From an uncultured Lachnospiraceae bacterium (GTDB taxonomy: Bacteria > Bacillota > Clostridia > Lachnospirales > Lachnospiraceae): DNA of 64,000 nt. The translations under genes and the position numbers were made by a program. The notes under the pieces were generated by a model. The model was given only the letters and a program-made list of their open reading frames with translations. It was not told the DNA's origin and did not search any database. Every line of letters starts with the position of its first letter. The first letter of the stretch is position 1. The stretch is taken from the NCBI GenBank assembly GCA_910579685.1, contig CAJTVN010000008.1, positions 58,947 to 122,946 on the forward strand. The letters run 5' to 3'. This document shows, piece after piece, positions 59,927 to 64,000 of this stretch.

Positions 59927-61026
59927 TCCATTTCCTGATAGGCATTGCAGGCTTCAATCACCATCCCGGCCTCCTCGTCTGTCATCTCCGGGAACAGGGG
60001 AAGAGTCACGCAATGTCTGGCAAGATCCTCGGCATTGGGACAGTCGCCCTCCTGATACCCCAGATCCGCATAGGCTTTCTGGAGATGACAGGGAACCGGA
60101 TAATGCCTGTTACACTCGATCCCCCGCTTCGCCATATAGGCGATGAAATGGTCGGGATCCGGAGTCTTTATCTCAAACAGATGGAACACCGGCTCCGTGT
60201 TTTCGGGATGCGCCTGCATGGTGATACGGGGATTTGTGATCTCTTCCAGATAGCGCCTGCCGATTGTCTTTCTTCTCTCCGTCCACTGCGGAAGATATTT
60301 GAGACTGACGGAAAGCACCGCTCCCTGGATTCCCTCAAGCCGGTAATTGTAGCCCACCACGTCGTGATAATAGCGCACCTTGTTTCCCTGATTCTTGAAT
60401 GTCGTCACCGCATCAAAATATTCCTTTTTGCGGCAGGTCACGCTGCCTCCTTCCCCGAAGGCGTACAGGTTTTTTCCCGGATAAAAGGAAAAACACCCAA
60501 GCTCTCCCAGACCGCCCACAAGCCTTCCCTCGTATTTTGCCCCGTGGGCCTGGGCGCAGTCCTCCACCACGTAAAGATTGTATTTATCCGCAATTTCCTT
60601 AACCCTGTTGAACGCAAAAGGCTGTCCATACAGGTGGACGCCGATAATCGCCTTCGTCCTGCCCGTGATCTTCTCCTCAATCCTGTCCGGATCTATCTCC
60701 CAGGTATCGGGCGTGCAATCCACGAATACCGGCACCGCGCCCGTGTAGGTGACGCCCCAGGCCGTGGCAATGTAGGTGTTGGCAGGCACGATCACCTCGT
60801 CTCCCGCACCGATTCCCAGCGCCATCATGGCACAGTGCAGCGCGGAAGTGCCGTTGTTGACTCCGGATGCGTAAGGCACCTGGCAGAATTCTGCAAATTC
60901 CTCGTCAAACCGGTCCGCAAATTCCCCTCCCGAAAAGGCGGTCTGTTCACATACCCTGCGGATGGCCGCCAGATACTCCTGTTCATGTTTTTTGTAGTCC
61001 CTGCCAAGATCAATTCTTTTCAGCAT
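59923..61026 (-). CDS. DegT/DnrJ/EryC1 family sugar aminotransferase
   Basis: A 367-residue PLP enzyme that aminates keto sugars on nucleotides. Signatures: GVNNGTSALHCAMMALGIGAGDEVIVPANTYIAT, VVEDCAQAHGAKY (Asp/Gln pyridine and phosphate contacts) and FSFYPGKNLYAFGEGG with Lys185 as the Schiff-base lysine. It resembles the FdtB/VioA group acting on dTDP-4-keto- or 3-keto-6-deoxy sugars, which fits rfbA/rfbB in this window. The product may be an amino-deoxy sugar added by the GtrB-like pathway here. It overlaps its neighbours by 4 and 17 bases. Confidence 0.92.
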   Translation of the reverse strand: MLKRIDLGRDYKKHEQEYLAAIRRVCEQTAFSGGEFADRFDEEFAEFCQVPYASGVNNGTSALHCAMMALGIGAGDEVIVPANTYIATAWGVTYTGAVPVFVDCTPDTWEIDPDRIEEKITGRTKAIIGVHLYGQPFAFNRVKEIADKYNLYVVEDCAQAHGAKYEGRLVGGLGELGCFSFYPGKNLYAFGEGGSVTCRKKEYFDAVTTFKNQGNKVRYYHDVVGYNYRLEGIQGAVLSVSLKYLPQWTERRKTIGRRYLEEITNPRITMQAHPENTEPVFHLFEIKTPDPDHFIAYMAKRGIECNRHYPVPCHLQKAYADLGYQEGDCPNAEDLARHCVTLPLFPEMTDEEAGMVIEACNAYQEME

Positions 61027-61765
61027 TCTTTTTCCCCTCTTTCCAGAAAGCCCTGCGCAGCCTGCAGATCTGCACCAGATAATTTTTTATGGTTTTCCAC
61101 AGCTTCACCGTGGTATTGTAATCCTCCTGCCATCTGACAGGCATGTCATAAATTACAATGCCGTCCCTCTCGGCCCGCAGCAGAAATTCAATGGTATAAA
61201 ACCATCCGTTATCCTTACTGCTCTCCTCCACCAGCCGTCTGGCCACATCCTTTCGAAGGAAGGTAAACCCACAGACCGCATCCGTGGCTCTCATACGGAA
61301 AATGGCCTTCAGCAGAAAGACGAGGCCCATGGAAGTGATCTTCCGATACCATTTGCGTCCCCTGGTATCCGACTTTTTACTGAATCTGGTTCCGTTCACA
61401 TACTGGAGCCTTTCGTTCTTTTCGAAAAGCCGGATGGTTCTGCCAAGATTCCGGATATCCGTGGACAGATCGATGTCCATATACCCCACGATATCACAGT
61501 CATTGAGCTCAATTCCCTTGCGGAAGGCCACGCCCACGCCCCGCTCCCCCACTCTCACATAGGAGACCTCCGGGTATTTCTGCGCAAGAGCCATGCCGAT
61601 TTGCGGCGTCTCATCATCGGAGCCGTTGTCCAGTATGGTCAGCCGGCAGGGATTGTCCACCCTTTTTTTCAGATAAGCCATGGTTCTGTCAATGCCGCTT
61701 TGAAGCCGCAGCCTCTCATTCAGAACCGGAAACAGAATATTGACCGATAATTTCTCTCTGTTCAA
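61010..61765 (-). CDS. GT2 glycosyltransferase, polyprenyl-phosphate sugar synthase-like
   Basis: A 251-residue DPM1-like enzyme: LSVNILFPVLNERLRLQSGID, LDNGSDDETPQIG, GVGVAFRKGI, VGYMDIDLSTDIRN (metal-binding DxD in YMDIDLSTD), GTRFSKKSDTRG and DAVCGFTFLRKDVA. There are no C-terminal membrane helices. It probably loads a sugar onto polyprenyl phosphate for later flipping. The TTG start 61765 overlaps the upstream stop (TTGA) and follows AAGGTGG. Confidence 0.87.
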   Translation of the reverse strand: MNREKLSVNILFPVLNERLRLQSGIDRTMAYLKKRVDNPCRLTILDNGSDDETPQIGMALAQKYPEVSYVRVGERGVGVAFRKGIELNDCDIVGYMDIDLSTDIRNLGRTIRLFEKNERLQYVNGTRFSKKSDTRGRKWYRKITSMGLVFLLKAIFRMRATDAVCGFTFLRKDVARRLVEESSKDNGWFYTIEFLLRAERDGIVIYDMPVRWQEDYNTTVKLWKTIKNYLVQICRLRRAFWKEGKKNAEKN

Positions 61766-62700
61766 CTTTTTACCACCTTCTCTATATCAGACACGAGATA
61801 CCTCTGCTGCCTGAATATCAGGTTCAGCAGTACCGACAAGTATTTTAATATGATTGTGAGCAGGGCGAACACGCCGAAAAAGCCCAGCGCCAGAAAGCCC
61901 ATGGTGGACAGCCAGCCTTCCACCGGCTTGTCCCCGTTAAAGAAATCGCCCACGAGATAAAATCCCATCCCCACGGTAAGCACCAGGAAAACGCCGCAGA
62001 TAATAGCGGAGATCCGCTCCAGTACATTGGTAAAATAGATAAAGGAATCAAAGGCAAGAGCCGTGCGCTCCGAGGATACGGTCTTATTTTTGATCCGCAC
62101 ATCCACATCACAGCTTTCATAGCTTATGGTGGCCGTCTTCAGCCCGCAATTCATGTAAACAGCCTTCCGGTAGGGAATGTACTGTCCTATGGACTTGATC
62201 CGGTTGATGGCCCGCCTTGACACGATGCGGAAGGTCTCAGGCCCGATCCTGCCGTTTCCCCTGCTGGTCTTATTGTACAGGGCATAGAAAATCCGGGATG
62301 TCGTCCGCATCTTTCCCCTGCTGCTTGCCGCCACAATATCGCTGCCTTCGATCAGCTTCCGGTAAACCTCCAGAATCACTTCCGGCTCATAATCTACAAA
62401 AATATCGTCAAATTCATACACGAAATCACCGATGGCGATATCCCGCCCCGCATTCATCGCACTCTCAAGACCCTGGAAAAAGCTCATGTGCACAACACTC
62501 ACCATGACTTTCACCTGCCTTGACTCCACATACTCCCGAAGCACCTGCGTTGTCCCGTCCACGGAAGCATCGTCCACGCACACCACCTCATACTGCTGAA
62601 AATTTTTCTCAAATACGGGAAGCACCGTATCCAGAAAGTATTTCAGATAAGGGGCCGCATCGTGAAGATAGACCACCAGCGATATAAATTTCTTTTCCAT
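61762..62700 (-). CDS. GT2 glycosyltransferase with two membrane helices (GtrB-like)
   Basis: 312 residues: a GT-A domain (ISLVVYLHDAAPYLKYFL, CVDDASVDGTTQVL, GRDIAIGDFVYEFDDIFVDYEPE, SRRAINRIKSIGQYIPYRKAVYM) and two C-terminal helices (IICGVFLVLTVGMGFYLVGDFF; FLALGFFGVFALLTIILKYLSVLL). This is the GtrB/ArnC layout for making undecaprenyl-phosphate sugars. The donor-site DDA is normal; the usual DLQD is here FDDIFVD, a variation. It works in series with 61010-61765 or on a different sugar. Confidence 0.87.
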   Translation of the reverse strand: MEKKFISLVVYLHDAAPYLKYFLDTVLPVFEKNFQQYEVVCVDDASVDGTTQVLREYVESRQVKVMVSVVHMSFFQGLESAMNAGRDIAIGDFVYEFDDIFVDYEPEVILEVYRKLIEGSDIVAASSRGKMRTTSRIFYALYNKTSRGNGRIGPETFRIVSRRAINRIKSIGQYIPYRKAVYMNCGLKTATISYESCDVDVRIKNKTVSSERTALAFDSFIYFTNVLERISAIICGVFLVLTVGMGFYLVGDFFNGDKPVEGWLSTMGFLALGFFGVFALLTIILKYLSVLLNLIFRQQRYLVSDIEKVVKS

Positions 62701-62718
62701 TCTGATTTCCCCGCCTCT

Positions 62719-63855
62719 CTAACGATCCAAAAATTCGTCCAGATCGTAAACTGTGTTGATCTTCCCTGAAAGCACACTGATAAATACCGGATCCCGGCTC
62801 ATCACCCGGATGGCCGTTGGCCTCGAATCATCCACCTCGGAGGATTTCAGGATGGGCTTCATGGAATAGAGGGATTCCCTGTAGGTATAAGCGTACTCCG
62901 GCCTCAGATACTTGTCTGCGAGATGGGACATGTAAGGCCATGCGGAATCCGGCCTGCAGTCGCATTCGTTGCAGTTTCCGAGGTTATGAACGCCGCATCC
63001 GCCCTCCTTCCTCTGCTGGCACCCGAACGAAGGCTCTGTCTCATAGGATGTCATGTGGGGCGTAAAGGTCACGGAGGTCAGGGAATGCAGGCCCGTCTTT
63101 CCAAAGGGCATAATTGAGAAAAAGGGACCGTCCATCACCGTAATCCCGGTTCCCCGAAGCCGGTCCGAGGGCTCGCAGAGTATGATCTCGCAGAGCTCAT
63201 ATTTGATATCAAAAAACGCCTTTTCCAGTCCTTCGGTTTTGTCGATTACCTGGTTTACCGAGGCATAGGAGGCGTTCAGCACAAAGGGCGCCTCATAAAA
63301 GCTCCCGTCCTCCAGAAACACCTCAAAGCTGCCGCCGCATTTGCGGATTATCTGTATCCTGGCCTCAAAAACCATCGCCACATTCCGGTATCCCGAAAGC
63401 TTCTCCTCATAATACTTCTGCAGAATTTTGGCGTCATAGGTGTACTCCTCGGTCAGAAAGGCACCGTCGCACATTCCCGGCCTGAAATACCGGGAGACGG
63501 GCGCCTCCTCGCAGCGAATCCCGGCGGCCCTGCAAAAATCCATAAACTGTCCGGCATTGGTCCAGGAGAACTTGTCCGATGTGGCATATACCTGATCGAA
63601 TTTGTCGTGAATACAAAAGCCGAAATCCTCCACAAACCGCCGGAAATACCCCGCCGACTTTACCGCCGTGGTCAGGCTTCTGGGATAATGATATCCCATA
63701 TGGACTCTTGCCTGATTGATATAAGTGGCTCTGGAAAAAGGGGCCCTGTCATATTCAAGCACCAGCACGCGTTCTCCCTTTTCGGCGCAGCGCGCCGCCG
63801 CATAAAGGCCATAGAGACCGGCACCGATTATAATCTTATCATATTTTCCATCCAT
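62719..63855 (-). CDS. FAD-dependent oxidoreductase of the glycan locus
   Basis: A 378-residue protein starting KIIIGAGLYGLYAAARCAEKGERVLVLE (Rossmann FAD site), followed by QARVHMGYHYPRSLTTAVKSAGYFRRF and PFVLNASYASVNQV. An unusual Cys-rich insert, GCQQRKEGGCGVHNLGNCNECDC, lies at about 276-298. This DAO-like type is found beside polyprenyl-sugar synthases, but its substrate is unknown. It could oxidise or epimerise a lipid-linked or nucleotide sugar. It is the first gene of the long leftward run in this window. Confidence 0.84.
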   Translation of the reverse strand: MDGKYDKIIIGAGLYGLYAAARCAEKGERVLVLEYDRAPFSRATYINQARVHMGYHYPRSLTTAVKSAGYFRRFVEDFGFCIHDKFDQVYATSDKFSWTNAGQFMDFCRAAGIRCEEAPVSRYFRPGMCDGAFLTEEYTYDAKILQKYYEEKLSGYRNVAMVFEARIQIIRKCGGSFEVFLEDGSFYEAPFVLNASYASVNQVIDKTEGLEKAFFDIKYELCEIILCEPSDRLRGTGITVMDGPFFSIMPFGKTGLHSLTSVTFTPHMTSYETEPSFGCQQRKEGGCGVHNLGNCNECDCRPDSAWPYMSHLADKYLRPEYAYTYRESLYSMKPILKSSEVDDSRPTAIRVMSRDPVFISVLSGKINTVYDLDEFLDR

Positions 63856-63926
63856 TCCCTACTCCTGTTTTCTTAATATTTCCTATATTTATAAATATTT
63901 AATAATTTTTTCTTCCTGTGTGGCTG

Positions 63927-64000
63927 CGATTCACGGCAGGCTTCGGGAAGAAGATAGATGCGTCATGCTTGCATGTAAGCAGATATTTTCTTCCCGAAAC
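63927..64000 (+). ncRNA. partial structured element, relative of 49086-49279
   Basis: CGATTCACGGC (63927-63937) resembles ACGATTCACAGC at 49090. Then TTCGGGAAGAAGATA (63942-63956) pairs with TATTTTCTTCCCGAA (63984-63998), with GATGCGTCATGCTTGCATG-TAAGCAG at the tip. The tip differs from the other copy by paired changes (CATG/CATG here, CAAG/CTTG there). The element runs off the window. It lies upstream of the leftward FAD gene and may lead a rightward gene outside the window. Confidence 0.65.

Overview
The window reads as chromosomal DNA of an anaerobic, low-G+C-lineage but moderately G+C-rich Clostridia member, most likely a Lachnospiraceae. The evidence is the gene types (SPOCS/LysM protein, DUF1934, PyrD/PyrK-type dihydroorotate dehydrogenase, MEP-pathway ispE, LCP ligase, small zinc-ribbon protein), strong AGGAGG-type ribosome sites and frequent GTG/TTG starts in ATGA/GTGA/TTGA overlaps. 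No rRNA, tRNA, CRISPR array, transposase or integrase was seen. Nothing here was compared with a database, so family names rest on motif and sequence recognition.

Positions 1-9.8 kb are housekeeping: the 3' part of a small membrane protein gene, DUF1934, murI, a GntR/FCD regulator, ispE, a 202-residue clostridial protein behind a sigma-D (sigma-28)-like promoter, a SPOCS-LysM protein, pyrC-pyrK-pyrD and a PrcB-domain lipoprotein. Positions 9.9-13.25 kb are a visibly A+T-rich, tightly packed three-gene operon (winged-helix-like protein, AAA+ ATPase, trypsin-like protease). It looks acquired and is a candidate defence or conflict system. It is followed by htrA.

Positions 14.9-50.9 kb are a large surface-polysaccharide region: an LCP ligase, a polyprenyl-phosphate sugar-1-phosphate transferase, single- and double-domain GT2 glycosyltransferases, a phosphohexomutase, a WbdD-like methyltransferase/kinase fusion, a Wzm/Wzt-type ABC exporter whose ATPase has a Wzt-type C-terminal domain, rmlC-rmlA-rmlB (rfbC, rfbA, rfbB) without rmlD, a long acidic-repeat GH25 lysozyme, an SMR-like flippase pair, a GH78 rhamnosidase-like enzyme, an MBOAT plus SGNH acyl-transfer pair and several polytopic GT-C-like proteins. 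The most economical model is a rhamnose-containing glycan built on a polyprenyl carrier, capped by a methyl/phosphate terminator, recognised by the Wzt-like ATPase and exported by Wzm, then O-acylated and side-chain-decorated outside the cell and ligated to the wall by LCP.

Positions 51-64 kb are one long leftward gene run. It has a FAD oxidoreductase, two polyprenyl-sugar-synthase-like GT2 enzymes, a DegT aminotransferase, a DUF6056-type membrane protein, then two paralogous copies of the triad CotH kinase - VTC domain - DUF4956, and a radical SAM/SPASM protein. Several intergenic regions of the polysaccharide half hold large structured elements: an 83-bp near-perfect inverted repeat at 39.1-39.5 kb, a nested palindrome at 21.3-21.5 kb, and two relatives of one stem-variable, core-conserved hairpin family at 49.1 and 63.9 kb.
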